Assembly (NCBI GenBank): GCA_965246785.1
Contig: CBDFFM010000027.1
Coordinates: 62,001-126,000 of the forward strand
Direction of reading: 5' to 3'
From: UBA1952 sp965246785
GTDB taxonomy: Bacteria; Bacteroidota; Bacteroidia; Chitinophagales; Chitinophagaceae
Length of the DNA stretch: 64,000 nt
The notes under the pieces were generated by a model. It was not told where the DNA came from and searched no databases. It saw only the letters and a program-made list of their open reading frames with translations. Shown here in pieces: positions 15,492 through 23,978 of the stretch. Every line of letters begins with the position of its first letter. The stretch's first letter is position 1. The position numbers and the translations under genes were made by a program.

Positions 15492-17105
15492 CTATTCCCA
15501 CTCAATGGTGGCAGGCGGCTTGGAAGAGATGTCATACACGACGCGGTTGATGCCGCGTACGCCGTTGATGATGGCGTTGGAAACCTTCGCCAGGAATTCA
15601 TGCGGCAGATGCGCCCAATCCGCCGTCATGCCGTCCACGGATGTAACTGCGCGCAGGGCAAGGGTATACTCATAGGTGCGCTCGTCGCCCATCACGCCTA
15701 CACTTTGCACGGGCAGGAGCATCGCCCCGGCCTGCCATACCTCATTGTAGAGACCGCTGTCGCGAAGGTGCTGGATGTAAATGGCATCGGCCTCCTGAAG
15801 CATCAGCGCTTTCTCCTCAGATACGGCGCCGAGAATGCGGATGCCGAGCCCGGGGCCGGGGAAAGGATGACGGGAAAGGAACATCTCGTCAATGCCAAGC
15901 TGCCGGCCAATGCGGCGTACTTCGTCTTTGAACAGAAAGCGCAGCGGCTCTACCAACTGCATGTGCATCTTCTCCGGCAAGCCGCCCACATTGTGGTGGC
16001 TCTTGATAGTCTGCGAAGGGCCGTGCACAGATAGCGATTCAATCACATCCGGGTAAATAGTGCCTTGTCCTAAAAATCCGACATCCTGAATGTGCGTGGC
16101 TTCTTCCTGAAAAATGTCAATGAAAATGCCGCCGATGATTTTGCGCTTGCGCTCCGGGTCGCTCACGCCGTCAAGGCCGGTATAGAAGCGTTGGCGCGCG
16201 TCTATGCCTTTGCAGTTGAGGCCGAGATGACGATAGCCTTCCAGCACCTGCTCAAACTCGCCTTTGCGCAGCAGACCGTTGTCCACGAAGATGCACGACA
16301 GCCGGTCGCCGATGGCGCGGTGAATGAGCGTGGCGGCAACTGTAGAATCCACGCCGCCGCTAAGGGCCATCACTACTTTTCCGTTTTCTCCAACTTGCGC
16401 CTTGATGCGCGCAATAGTATCTTCTACGAATGCTGCTGGCGTCCAGTCAGGCTGGCAGCCGCAAATGTCCATTATGAAGTTCTTCAGCAACTGGCGGCCA
16501 TCCGTGGTGTGCGTTACCTCCGGGTGAAACTGGATGCCAAAGACGGGATTGGGCGCAAAGCTTTCACTTGCCTGAAAGGCGGCTACCGGAATGCTTTCGG
16601 TCATGGCAACAAGATGAAAGCCTTCGGGCAGCGCCTTAATAGTATCGCTGTGGCTCATCCACACCTGCGAGCCATCGGTAATGGTAGCCAATAGCGGTGA
16701 GCGCGCCACTTCCTGCAGGTGCGCACGGCCGTACTCGCGGTGCGATGACTTACCCACTTCACCACCCGACTGCTGCGCGATAAGCTGCGCACCGTAGCAC
16801 ACACCGAGCACCGGCTTTTGCTGCGCAATGGCAGCTACATCAGGCTTTGGAGCGGCCGGGTCGTTTACAGAAAATGGAGAGCCAGAGAGGATTACGCCAC
16901 GCAGGTCGGCGCTGTAATCTACCGGCTTTGTGCAGGGCTGAATCTCGCAATAGACCTGCAGCTCCCGGATGGCCCGGGCGATGAGCTGGGTGTATTGGGA
17001 GCCAAAGTCAAGGATGAGGATATAAGCCCCCCGCCCCCCTGAAGGAGGAGTTCCGGTAGTGCTTGTTTCGTGGTATTGGTCGTTGCTTGCCTCTTGCATG
17101 CTCAA
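15492..17105 (-). CDS. guaA: GMP synthase (glutamine-hydrolysing)
   Basis: 537 residues. It converts XMP to GMP using ATP and glutamine. The class I amidotransferase domain has Cys103 (GVCYGAQ) and FHPEV with the catalytic His/Glu. The ATP-pyrophosphatase domain has SGGVDST near 245. The dimerisation domain ends ...PPATIEWE. The first ~28 residues (to GGRGAY before ILILDFGSQYTQ) are an extension absent from typical GuaA, and about half are encoded by one arm of an inverted repeat that lies over the 5' end. No Met occurs between the repeat and the conserved core, so translation must start in or before it. Confidence 0.96.
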   Translation of the reverse strand: MSMQEASNDQYHETSTTGTPPSGGRGAYILILDFGSQYTQLIARAIRELQVYCEIQPCTKPVDYSADLRGVILSGSPFSVNDPAAPKPDVAAIAQQKPVLGVCYGAQLIAQQSGGEVGKSSHREYGRAHLQEVARSPLLATITDGSQVWMSHSDTIKALPEGFHLVAMTESIPVAAFQASESFAPNPVFGIQFHPEVTHTTDGRQLLKNFIMDICGCQPDWTPAAFVEDTIARIKAQVGENGKVVMALSGGVDSTVAATLIHRAIGDRLSCIFVDNGLLRKGEFEQVLEGYRHLGLNCKGIDARQRFYTGLDGVSDPERKRKIIGGIFIDIFQEEATHIQDVGFLGQGTIYPDVIESLSVHGPSQTIKSHHNVGGLPEKMHMQLVEPLRFLFKDEVRRIGRQLGIDEMFLSRHPFPGPGLGIRILGAVSEEKALMLQEADAIYIQHLRDSGLYNEVWQAGAMLLPVQSVGVMGDERTYEYTLALRAVTSVDGMTADWAHLPHEFLAKVSNAIINGVRGINRVVYDISSKPPATIEWE

Positions 17106-17162
17106 TGCTGAAGTGATAACTGTTGCTGGTCTTGACTCCCCCTTTAGGGGGCCGGGAGGTTA
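17023..17162. repeat. 140-bp element with ~30-bp inverted ends spanning the guaA start
   Basis: Left arm 17023-17052 (TAAGCCCCCCGCCCCCCTGA...) and right arm 17134-17162 (reverse complement TAACCTCCCGGCCCCCTAAA...) are imperfect inverted copies. The right arm supplies the stop codon of the DUF3467 gene (17160-17162). The left arm encodes guaA residues ~18-28. The layout resembles a MITE or a Bacteroidota intergenic palindrome that has inserted between two minus-strand genes. Confidence 0.6.
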
Positions 17163-17474
17163 CGCCTGCGCCGTCGGCCCGCCGAAGTTGAAGGGCAGGG
17201 TGACCTGCTCCTGGTCTTTGATAATGCCCTGGGCGGCTTCAAAGCGCTTAATGTTATCCACGAGGGCACGCATAAGGCGCTTGGCATGCTGCGGCGTCAT
17301 GATGATGCGGCTCTTCACCTTGGCTTTGGGCACGTTGGGCATTACGTTGACGAAGTCTATGACGAACTCGGCAAAGGAATGGGTAATGACGGCGAGGTTG
17401 GCATAATGGCCATCGGCCATGTCTTCGCTGAGCTCTATGTTGAGTTGTTGTTCGGGTGTTTGCTGGGCTTCCAT
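17160..17474 (-). CDS. DUF3467 domain protein
   Basis: 104 residues, matching the DUF3467 family: LNIELSEDMADGHYANLAVITHSFAEFVIDFVNVMPNVPKAKVKSR... with the characteristic IIMTPQHAKRLMRALVDNI. Small, cytosolic, function unknown. It is widespread as a single-copy gene in Bacteroidota. It lies upstream of guaA on the same strand and divergent from gldD; its stop codon lies inside the inverted-repeat element. Confidence 0.88.
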   Translation of the reverse strand: MEAQQTPEQQLNIELSEDMADGHYANLAVITHSFAEFVIDFVNVMPNVPKAKVKSRIIMTPQHAKRLMRALVDNIKRFEAAQGIIKDQEQVTLPFNFGGPTAQA

Positions 17475-17540
17475 GCGGTAAAAAGATTAGGGCGCGAAAA
17501 TACGGGCTTCCGCAGGGCTTGCTTCGGTATTTTCGCAACC

Positions 17541-18125
17541 ATGCGCACCTTAGGCCTGTTGAGTTTTATTGTAGCCATTGCATCCTGCAAGCCGGAAACG
17601 TATGTGCCTAAGCCACGCGGCTATGCGCGTATGGACACGCCACAGCATGCTTACCGTCACTTTGATAGCGTGGGCTTCCCTTATGCGTTTGAATATCCGG
17701 TCTATGGGCGCATTACGCGCGACACGATGATGGCGGGCATAAAGCCGGAAAATCCTTATTGGATAAATATTGAGTTCCCGGGCCTCGGCGGCACTTTCTA
17801 TATTTCTTACAAAGCGATTGACGCTGCCCATCCGCTTGAACAGCTCATGAATGATACGCACGACATGAGCTTTTATCTGACTAAGCGCGCGGATTATATG
17901 AATATGCCGGTATTCCATCTTCCCGGTGGCGTAAACGGCATTCTGTATGATGTGGGTGGCAATTCCGCCTCGGCTTACCAGTTCTTTGCCACGGACAGCA
18001 CCCGGCATTTCCTGCGCGGCTCGTTGTATTTCAACGTAACGCCTAATGCAGACTCACTAAGGCCGGTAACGGAGTTTCTGCATACGGATATGGAGCACCT
18101 GATTCATACGCTGCAGTGGAAATAG
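17541..18125 (+). CDS. gldD: Gliding motility lipoprotein GldD
   Basis: 194 residues. Lipoprotein signal MRTLGLLSFIVAIASC with the lipobox Cys at 16. The core follows the GldD pattern: YVPKPRGYARMD, FEYPVYGRI, PYWINIEFPGLGGTFYISYKAI. GldD is needed for gliding and T9SS function in Flavobacterium johnsoniae; no spr or other gld gene adjoins it here. Start ATG 17541 is chosen because it begins the lipoprotein signal; a longer reading upstream overlaps DUF3467 antisense. A TATTTTCG box lies 5 nt before the ATG. Confidence 0.88.
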   Translation: MRTLGLLSFIVAIASCKPETYVPKPRGYARMDTPQHAYRHFDSVGFPYAFEYPVYGRITRDTMMAGIKPENPYWINIEFPGLGGTFYISYKAIDAAHPLEQLMNDTHDMSFYLTKRADYMNMPVFHLPGGVNGILYDVGGNSASAYQFFATDSTRHFLRGSLYFNVTPNADSLRPVTEFLHTDMEHLIHTLQWK

Positions 18126-18158
18126 ATTTGGGATTTGGGATTGGGGATTTGATTTTTG
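18125..18158. repeat. 7-bp-period repeat (GATTTGG)
   Basis: Starting at 18125, GATTTGG, GATTTGG, GATTGGG and GATTTGA follow one another in 7-bp register, with the unit start recurring at 18125, 18132, 18139 and 18146. It occupies the short gap between gldD and tRNA-Arg. A shorter version occurs near 43777. Confidence 0.55.
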
Positions 18159-18164
18159 CACTTT

Positions 18165-18236
18165 GGCTGCGTAGTTCAATGGATAGAATAGGCGTTTCCT
18201 AAACACTTGATCTAGGTTCGATTCCTAGCGCGGCTA
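18165..18236 (+). tRNA. tRNA-Arg (anticodon CCU)
   Basis: 72 nt before CCA, which is not encoded. Acceptor stem 18165-18171 pairs with 18229-18235 (two G-U pairs). D stem 18174-18177/18186-18189. Anticodon loop TTCCTAA (18196-18202) gives CCU, reading AGG. T arm CTAGG-TTCGATT-CCTAG is perfect. The anticodon stem has one C-A mismatch (18193/18205). Discriminator A at 18236. Confidence 0.92.
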
Positions 18237-18243
18237 CGGATGT

Positions 18244-18277
18244 AAAAGGTCAGCAGAAATGCCGGCCTTTTCTTTTT
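18244..18277 (+). terminator. Terminator after tRNA-Arg
   Basis: An 8-bp stem, AAAAGGTC (18244-18251) with GGCCTTTT (18264-18271, one G-U), is followed by C then T5. It starts 8 nt after the tRNA. Confidence 0.75.
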
Positions 18278-18295
18278 GCCGAAGGGGTGCGTACA

Positions 18296-19090
18296 TTAAT
18301 TTCTTCCGTGCTCATAAACATCCAGTTCCAAAATCTGCTTCTTATAAGCAGCCGGAAGCAGCATCGCTTTTAGCATCCAGTCCATGTTCAGCCGTCTGCT
18401 CAGCTTATACACCGGCAGTGCAGGCGCCAGTAAAGAATAGCCGCTAAAGCCTAACATCCTGCTTACATTATTCGGCACCACCAGCTTCTGCCCTTCAACT
18501 AAAATTCCGAACCGCAAGGCTCCGAGGTGCTTCCGGTATTGCTTAAAAAGGTCGGTAGTGTATGGGCCGGCCTGAAGGTCTGCTGCGAGGTGCGCCGCTC
18601 TTGCAGGGAGCCATTCCTCATAACTCCGTGGCAGATCTTTCAGGGCCATCCTGTCGCCTACGCGGCGGAAGACATCATAGACCGCTTCCCGTTCCGCATC
18701 GGTCAAGCGGCGCTCAAACAGCTCATAAGCGGCAATTGAATAGTACACCAGCATAAACAGCACATCCCGGTAAGCCCAATCCGGTATGGCGGCCCCGCGG
18801 GCGCCTTCCACCGCGCTGTGTATCTGCCGGATGGTATCAATGGCCTTGTTGGCCTCCACTGTTGAAGAAAACACGATGTGCCGCGCATAACCCACAGTAG
18901 AGAAGAGCCGCCCGAGCGGGTCTGCCGGCAGCTTGCCGGTGAAGTAAAGCCAGTCCACGGCCTTATTCAGCGCAAACTCAGCCGCCGCGCCGGCGAATAT
19001 GAACAGGATGGTATCGGCCCCGCCCCAGATTTCGCGGACAATAGAATCCTTTGCAACAAAGGGCAGGCTTTGAGAATCTGAGGTGCTCAC
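18296..19090 (-). CDS. MpaB-type oxygenase (DUF2236) family protein
   Basis: 264 residues. The pattern SIVREIWGGADTILFIFAGAAAEFALN, YARHIVFSSTVEANKAIDTIRQIHSAV and YRDVLFMLVYYSIAAYELFERRLTDAER matches the DUF2236/MpaB family, which includes the heme-binding latex-clearing protein and mycophenolic-acid pathway oxygenase. His in RQIHS is the family's conserved histidine. No export signal. Substrate unknown. It is convergent with the tRNA and lies upstream of nothing obviously related. Confidence 0.8.
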   Translation of the reverse strand: MSTSDSQSLPFVAKDSIVREIWGGADTILFIFAGAAAEFALNKAVDWLYFTGKLPADPLGRLFSTVGYARHIVFSSTVEANKAIDTIRQIHSAVEGARGAAIPDWAYRDVLFMLVYYSIAAYELFERRLTDAEREAVYDVFRRVGDRMALKDLPRSYEEWLPARAAHLAADLQAGPYTTDLFKQYRKHLGALRFGILVEGQKLVVPNNVSRMLGFSGYSLLAPALPVYKLSRRLNMDWMLKAMLLPAAYKKQILELDVYEHGRN

Positions 19091-19156
19091 ATTTCACTTT
19101 GAAATACAAAGTAAGTGGGCTTTTGCGATCTTCCCGGACACCGCACCGTTAACGGC

Positions 19157-19903
19157 TTACCAATATTCAGATGATAGCCTTATCAGTAAAGCAGCCACCA
19201 CAATCAGGAAGAAAATCCGAATAAAGCCGCTGCCTTTCCGCAGGGCAAGCTTTGTACCCGCATAATTGCCAAGCATATTGGCGGCGGCAACTGGCAGCGC
19301 AATCTTCCAGATAATAGCGCCTTTAATGAGAAAGAACGACAGCGCCGCGGCGTTGGTCACACAATTCAGCACCTTGGCATTAGCCGCCGCATGGACGAAG
19401 GTGTATCCGAACAGCAGCACAAACGCGAAGACCAGAAAGCTGCCGGTGCCCGGCCCGATGCAGCCGTCATACAGCCCGATGCTCAGGCCAGTGAGGATGC
19501 TGTAAAGCAGATGCTTCCGCGGGCTGAGCGTGTGGGTGCTGTGCAGCCCGAGCTTTTTGTTGAAGAGCGTGTACACAAGCACCAGCGCCAGCACCGCAAT
19601 AAGAAACGGCGTAAACTGCTTCTTGTGCACGAAGCTCACCAGTAGCGCGCCGCAGAAGGCGCCGATAGCAGCAGCCAGAATGCCCGGCAGCAGCTCTTTC
19701 CACGCCAGCTTCACCTTACGCAGATAATGAAAAGCCGAGAGCGAGGTGCCGGAAAAGGAAGCTGTCTTATTGGTAGCGAGCGTTTGTATTAGCGTAAGCT
19801 GCGGTTGAAAAAGGAAGAAGGCAGGAAGCTGAATCAGCCCGCCACCGCCAACCATGGCATCTACGAAACCTGCCAGAAAGGCGAATAGTATAAGCGCCGA
19901 CAT
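19157..19903 (-). CDS. TauE/SafE (TSUP) family membrane transporter
   Basis: 248 residues with about seven to eight membrane segments. The family signatures are present: VDAMVGGGGLIQLPAF near 13-28, LATNKTASFSGTSLSAFHYLRK near 43, and the second-half equivalent GLYDGCIGPGTGSFLVFAFV near 142. TSUP proteins export sulfite, sulfoacetate or related organic anions, or take up thiosulfate; the substrate here is unknown. Inner membrane. Divergent from the PNGase F-like gene. Confidence 0.9.
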   Translation of the reverse strand: MSALILFAFLAGFVDAMVGGGGLIQLPAFFLFQPQLTLIQTLATNKTASFSGTSLSAFHYLRKVKLAWKELLPGILAAAIGAFCGALLVSFVHKKQFTPFLIAVLALVLVYTLFNKKLGLHSTHTLSPRKHLLYSILTGLSIGLYDGCIGPGTGSFLVFAFVLLFGYTFVHAAANAKVLNCVTNAAALSFFLIKGAIIWKIALPVAAANMLGNYAGTKLALRKGSGFIRIFFLIVVAALLIRLSSEYW

Positions 19904-20037
19904 TTAAACGAAGGTCAGGGCTTACCGGATTTATTGCAACTGGAATGAAAAGCAGCGCTACGGCCGCCGATATATCATTCCGGCCTTTTTGCATTCTGAT
20001 AAATTACCTTGCAGCTCATTTCACTCGAAACTTTGCC

Positions 20038-21408
20038 ATGAAAAAAATACTCCTGCTGCTCTGCGCTGCATTCAGCTCCTTCCTCGCCGCTCCGGCCTCT
20101 GCGCAGACTACCATAAGGGTGTTTGACACGGTGCTGTTCTTTGACGGCTATGCCGGACTCGTCACAAACCCTCCTCCGCAGGCAGGCGTCATTCGCCACC
20201 GCAACGACTTGTATGCGCGCAGGCTCACCACACAGGAGCTTCAGTCCATAGGCAGCAGCCTTTCCATGACGGTAACGATAAAGGCGGCCTGCGATAACTA
20301 CGATCGCATCGGCAATGTGAACCTGGCGCTCGTGCCTAAAGGCGCTTCCACCTATAAGCCGGATAGTGTTCAGCGGATAGAAGTAGGGAGATACATCACG
20401 CCGTTCATGAACAAGAATAGGTCGCCAAATCAGGTGCCGTATTCCTACAGCATTGACAACATCGCCAACATTCTGAAAGAAACAAGCATCACCACCAACT
20501 ACGACATCTGGGTGGAGCTGGAGCTGTTTGGCGTGCCGTACGCCGCCCAGACACAGGTAACCGGATGCTCAGGCCGTACGGATGTATTCTACGGCTCGCT
20601 GGAGTTTGTAACAAATGCGCCGGCACCGACGGAAAGCACAAACGTGCTCATTCCGCTTTCCATGAAGAAGAACCTGAACAACTACGACACGCTTGCAACG
20701 GACACGCTCGGAAAGACGACGCGCACTATTAAGTTCAATGTGCCTTCTAACCTGAGCGATGCCGCGCTCTTCCTCATCACTTCTAACCACGGCTCCAATA
20801 GTGGCGGCGAAGAGTACAACCGCCGGATGCACTACGTGCATTTTGATGATGCCGAGGTACTGTCGTACATGCCGGGCCGCCCATCCTGCGAGCCGTTCCG
20901 CAAATACAATACGCAGGGGAATGGAATCTACGGCACCAGTCCCATGTCGGACGCTACGTGGCAATCCTTTAGTAACTGGTGCCCCGGCGACGTGATTGAC
21001 ATCCGCCGCATCAATCTTGGCCCAACGAGCGCGGGGGCACACAAGTTTCGGATTGAAGTTCCATACGCTGTATTTACCGGCGGTCAGGGATACATTCCTT
21101 TTTCGCTCTATCTGCAAGGAAAGACTTCCGGCAGGCTGGCGGTGGGAGAAGTAGGTGCCGAAGGTGGCATTTCTCTTTATCCGAATCCGGCAAAGGGCTC
21201 AGTAACGATTGACGGTGGCGCGGTGAAGATTAAAGGCATTGTCATTCTCAACCAAGTAGGCGCGGTAGTCTATCGCTCAAGTAGATTAAGTGGAACTAAG
21301 CACGAGCTGAACCTTGGCAGCCTTGCTCCCGGCTTTTATGTGGCCCAGATTCAGACCGATGACGGGATAATTTTCCGCAAGCTTCGAGTAGATGGTGATG
21401 GGTATTAA
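20038..21408 (+). CDS. Secreted PNGase F-like protein with T9SS sorting domain
   Basis: 456 residues from the ATG before the signal peptide MKKILLLLCAAFSSFLAAPASAQ; a longer in-frame reading from 19945 would bury it. The middle region resembles the two-domain jelly roll of peptide-N-glycosidase F: LITSNHGSNSGGEEYNRR, YVHFDDAEVL, and FSNWCPGDVIDIRRI with HKFRIEVPY. PNGase F releases N-glycans from asparagine. The last ~75 residues (ISLYPNPAKG... to ...RKLRVDGDGY) are a type A C-terminal sorting domain, so it is a T9SS substrate. Catalytic residues need alignment to confirm. It is followed 47 bp later by a secreted carboxypeptidase gene. Confidence 0.8.
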   Translation: MKKILLLLCAAFSSFLAAPASAQTTIRVFDTVLFFDGYAGLVTNPPPQAGVIRHRNDLYARRLTTQELQSIGSSLSMTVTIKAACDNYDRIGNVNLALVPKGASTYKPDSVQRIEVGRYITPFMNKNRSPNQVPYSYSIDNIANILKETSITTNYDIWVELELFGVPYAAQTQVTGCSGRTDVFYGSLEFVTNAPAPTESTNVLIPLSMKKNLNNYDTLATDTLGKTTRTIKFNVPSNLSDAALFLITSNHGSNSGGEEYNRRMHYVHFDDAEVLSYMPGRPSCEPFRKYNTQGNGIYGTSPMSDATWQSFSNWCPGDVIDIRRINLGPTSAGAHKFRIEVPYAVFTGGQGYIPFSLYLQGKTSGRLAVGEVGAEGGISLYPNPAKGSVTIDGGAVKIKGIVILNQVGAVVYRSSRLSGTKHELNLGSLAPGFYVAQIQTDDGIIFRKLRVDGDGY

Positions 21409-21455
21409 TATCAGAACCGCAAGCTACGCCTGAATTTTTGCCCCTTCTCCAAAAC

Positions 21456-22940
21456 ATGCGCATTTTAAAACTGCTTGCATCACTCCTCATCCTGCCAGCC
21501 ATCGGCATTGCGCAGTCGTCGGCTTTAAACGACAAGGAATGGACAGCTGGCCCGCTTTCTGTTACGCACCACACGCTCCAAACCGCAAGCGCGCCAATAG
21601 CCTACACCGCCACCGCAGGCTATATGCCCATGAAGGATGAGCGGGACTCGCTGAAGGCAAAGCTCTTCTTTACTGCTTACACTAAAGACGGCACAAATGC
21701 CGCTAAGCGTCCTATCATCTTCGCCTTTAATGGCGGGCCAGGTTCCTCGTCTGTGTGGCTGCACATGGGTGCGCTGGGGCCGGAGCGTGTGCTGATGACC
21801 GACAGTGGCGAGAGCCTGCCGCCACCGTACCGCAGCATCCCGAATGAATACTCTTGGCTGGACAAGGCCGACCTGGTGTTCATAGACCCGATGCTCACCG
21901 GCTATACGCGGCCTGAGGGAAAGACGCCGGCTTCAGACTACACCGGGTTTGATAACGACATCCGCTTCGTGGGCGATTTCATCCGCCTTTATCTGACACG
22001 CTACAAGCGCTGGGCCTCGCCGAAAATTCTGGCGGGCGAGAGCTATGGCACCACACGCGCCGCGGGCCTGAGTAGCTACCTGCAAGATGCGCACGGCATT
22101 TACCTGAATGGCATCGTGCTGTTGTCTGCAGTGCTGAGTTTTAATGCTCACAATGCCGGGCGTGACAATGAAGTGCCCTACGCATTGCAATTGCCCACGT
22201 TTGCCGCCACTGCGTGGTACCATCACCGCGCGGATGCGAAGTATACTTCTTTGAAAGCCATGATGGCGGATGCGCAGCAATATGCGATGGGTGATTACGT
22301 CAATGCCCTGCTGAAAGGCGACCGTATCTTGCCGGCCGAGCGTAGTTCCGTCATCACCAAACTGCACGCGCTGACCGGCCTTTCCCCGGAATACTTAGAT
22401 GAGGCGAACCTGCGGCTGAGCGTCGGCCGCTTTAATAAGGAGCTTTTGCGCGCCAGCGGGAAGACGGTTGGTCGCTTTGACTCGCGCATTAAAGGCACTG
22501 ATTACGACCGCGCCGGCGAGAGCTATGATTATGACCCGAGCTACGACCTCACGGTGCGCGGCCCTTTCACCAATGCCTTTAATGATTACGTGCGCCGGGA
22601 GCTTGCTTTCAAGAGCGATCTGCCTTATGAGATTCTTACCGGGCGCGTATGGCCGTGGTCATTCTCGCAAAATGGCTACCTCAATGTAGCGGAGCAGCTA
22701 CGCAGTGCAATGGTGAAGAACCCGCACCTGAAGGTCTGGATAGGCAGCGGCTATTACGATATGGCCACGCCGTGTTTCACAACGGAGTATGTGGTGGAGC
22801 ACATGTTTCTGCCGCCAGCGCAACGCAGGAATGTTTCGTTTACGTACTACGAGGCCGGGCACATGATGTACCTGCACAAGCCTTCGCTGCTAAAGCTGAA
22901 GCGGGACTATGATGGGTTTATGGAAAAGTTGTTTGAATAA
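21456..22940 (+). CDS. Exported serine carboxypeptidase (peptidase family S10)
   Basis: 494 residues. Signal peptide MRILKLLASLLILPAIGIAQ; ATG 21456 chosen over the upstream 21438 for that reason. The S10 signatures are intact: NGGPGSSSVWLHMGALGP (oxyanion region) near 95, AGESYGTTRAAGLSSYL with the nucleophile Ser near 190, and the His region YEAGHMMYLHKPS near 475. Probably releases C-terminal amino acids in the periplasm or outside the cell. Follows the PNGase F-like gene on the same strand, so the pair could act together on glycoproteins or peptides. Confidence 0.9.
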   Translation: MRILKLLASLLILPAIGIAQSSALNDKEWTAGPLSVTHHTLQTASAPIAYTATAGYMPMKDERDSLKAKLFFTAYTKDGTNAAKRPIIFAFNGGPGSSSVWLHMGALGPERVLMTDSGESLPPPYRSIPNEYSWLDKADLVFIDPMLTGYTRPEGKTPASDYTGFDNDIRFVGDFIRLYLTRYKRWASPKILAGESYGTTRAAGLSSYLQDAHGIYLNGIVLLSAVLSFNAHNAGRDNEVPYALQLPTFAATAWYHHRADAKYTSLKAMMADAQQYAMGDYVNALLKGDRILPAERSSVITKLHALTGLSPEYLDEANLRLSVGRFNKELLRASGKTVGRFDSRIKGTDYDRAGESYDYDPSYDLTVRGPFTNAFNDYVRRELAFKSDLPYEILTGRVWPWSFSQNGYLNVAEQLRSAMVKNPHLKVWIGSGYYDMATPCFTTEYVVEHMFLPPAQRRNVSFTYYEAGHMMYLHKPSLLKLKRDYDGFMEKLFE

Positions 22941-22950
22941 GCTAAGGACA

Positions 22951-23703
22951 TCACTTCATTACTTCATAAGTCAGGCCGACGCCCACTACGAAGGTTAGCG
23001 TCGGCTTTATCCAGCGGTTCCAGGCGTTTGGCTTTTGGCGATAGGTGACCGTCCCGAGGCCAGTGGTGCGCACCATCGGGTTGGTGTTCATGGCCTGCAC
23101 AAAATCTTCCCTGCCCAGGTTGAGAAAGCCTTTTTTCCGCACGCCGTGCCGGAGCCAGACGTTGTTGTTCACCCAAACGCTGTCCAGCGATACGCCGGTT
23201 TTCAAAACACGGCCGAATACACCGCTCATTGAGTCCGTTTGGGAGAAGAATTGCGGTACGCCAATGCTGTCAGAGCGCCCTTCAGCAACAAGCGGGATGT
23301 GCCGACTTGTATCATAGCGCAGGAATACCGAATCATAACGCACCTGTTGCTTAACCACCGTCAGGTAGGTGATTTTCTTGACCATCCGCTCCTGCTCATC
23401 TTTCAGGCTGAAGACTGTCTTGCTCATTTCCTGCAGGATGCCTTCGTTTTTAGCAATCAAGGCGACATTATCCGTTACGAGCTGGCCTTTCTGATTCTCA
23501 AATGTCTTCGCCAGGTTGCTCATGCTATCCAGCTTATGGAGCATGTCCGCCACCGTCTGATTGTCAACGGCCGGCTTTGGACGGAGCTGCTGATAAATGA
23601 AGTACCCGGCAAAAGCCGCGAGGAGTAGGAGCAGGACAAGCATCAGCCGACGGAAATTTTTTCGCAGGCGCTCATGGGCGAGGCTGTCAATGACATTGCT
23701 CAT
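22951..23703 (-). CDS. Membrane-anchored coiled-coil protein, unknown
   Basis: 250 residues from Met 23703. A cytosolic basic start (LAHERLRKNFRRL) precedes a membrane segment (MLVLLLLLAAFAGYFIY, ~20-37), a predicted coiled coil (ADMLHKLDSMSNLAKTFENQKGQL..., ~50-115), a mixed domain, and a final hydrophobic stretch (PTLTFVVGVGLTYEV). No recognised family; the layout looks like phage or envelope spanins and tethering proteins but is not diagnostic. 36 bp downstream of a small Cys-rich gene on the same strand. An in-frame Met at 23739 would add 12 residues. Confidence 0.65.
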   Translation of the reverse strand: MSNVIDSLAHERLRKNFRRLMLVLLLLLAAFAGYFIYQQLRPKPAVDNQTVADMLHKLDSMSNLAKTFENQKGQLVTDNVALIAKNEGILQEMSKTVFSLKDEQERMVKKITYLTVVKQQVRYDSVFLRYDTSRHIPLVAEGRSDSIGVPQFFSQTDSMSGVFGRVLKTGVSLDSVWVNNNVWLRHGVRKKGFLNLGREDFVQAMNTNPMVRTTGLGTVTYRQKPNAWNRWIKPTLTFVVGVGLTYEVMK

Positions 23704-23739
23704 ACAAGGCTTATTTGAGGTCGTTGAGGAAAACTGCAA

Positions 23740-23967
23740 TTATGCCTTGTCTCCCGCAGCGCCTTTCTGGCCGCCGCCCTTCAATGCAAAGAGCATATCA
23801 TCGTCGCAATGTTCCGCGCCGGGATCACAGCCGTCTTTGAAAGCTGGCAGTACCAGTTCACAGCCGCCATTAACCCACTTTTGGTGATACATCTTGCCGC
23901 CGCAGCAGATATCGGGGCATTGCTTATTCGGCTTTTTGCCAAAAAGAGAACGTAGGAAACCGAACAT
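23740..23967 (-). CDS. Small six-cysteine protein, unknown
   Basis: 75 residues. The basic N-terminus MFGFLRSLFGKKPNKQ precedes a Cys-rich core with six cysteines (CPDICCGGKMYHQKW, GGCELVL, DGCDP, EHC) and a Gly/Lys-rich tail. No signal peptide is evident. The cysteine spacing suggests metal binding or disulfide staples. Family not recognised. It lies between the outer lipoprotein gene (11 bp upstream) and the coiled-coil membrane gene, in one minus-strand run. Confidence 0.6.
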   Translation of the reverse strand: MFGFLRSLFGKKPNKQCPDICCGGKMYHQKWVNGGCELVLPAFKDGCDPGAEHCDDDMLFALKGGGQKGAAGDKA

Positions 23968-23978
23968 ATGGCTTGAGG

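Noticed and set aside
19945..20037. Longer start of the PNGase F-like gene
   Set aside because: It would place about 30 residues before a clear signal peptide; ATG 20038 gives a normal export signal.
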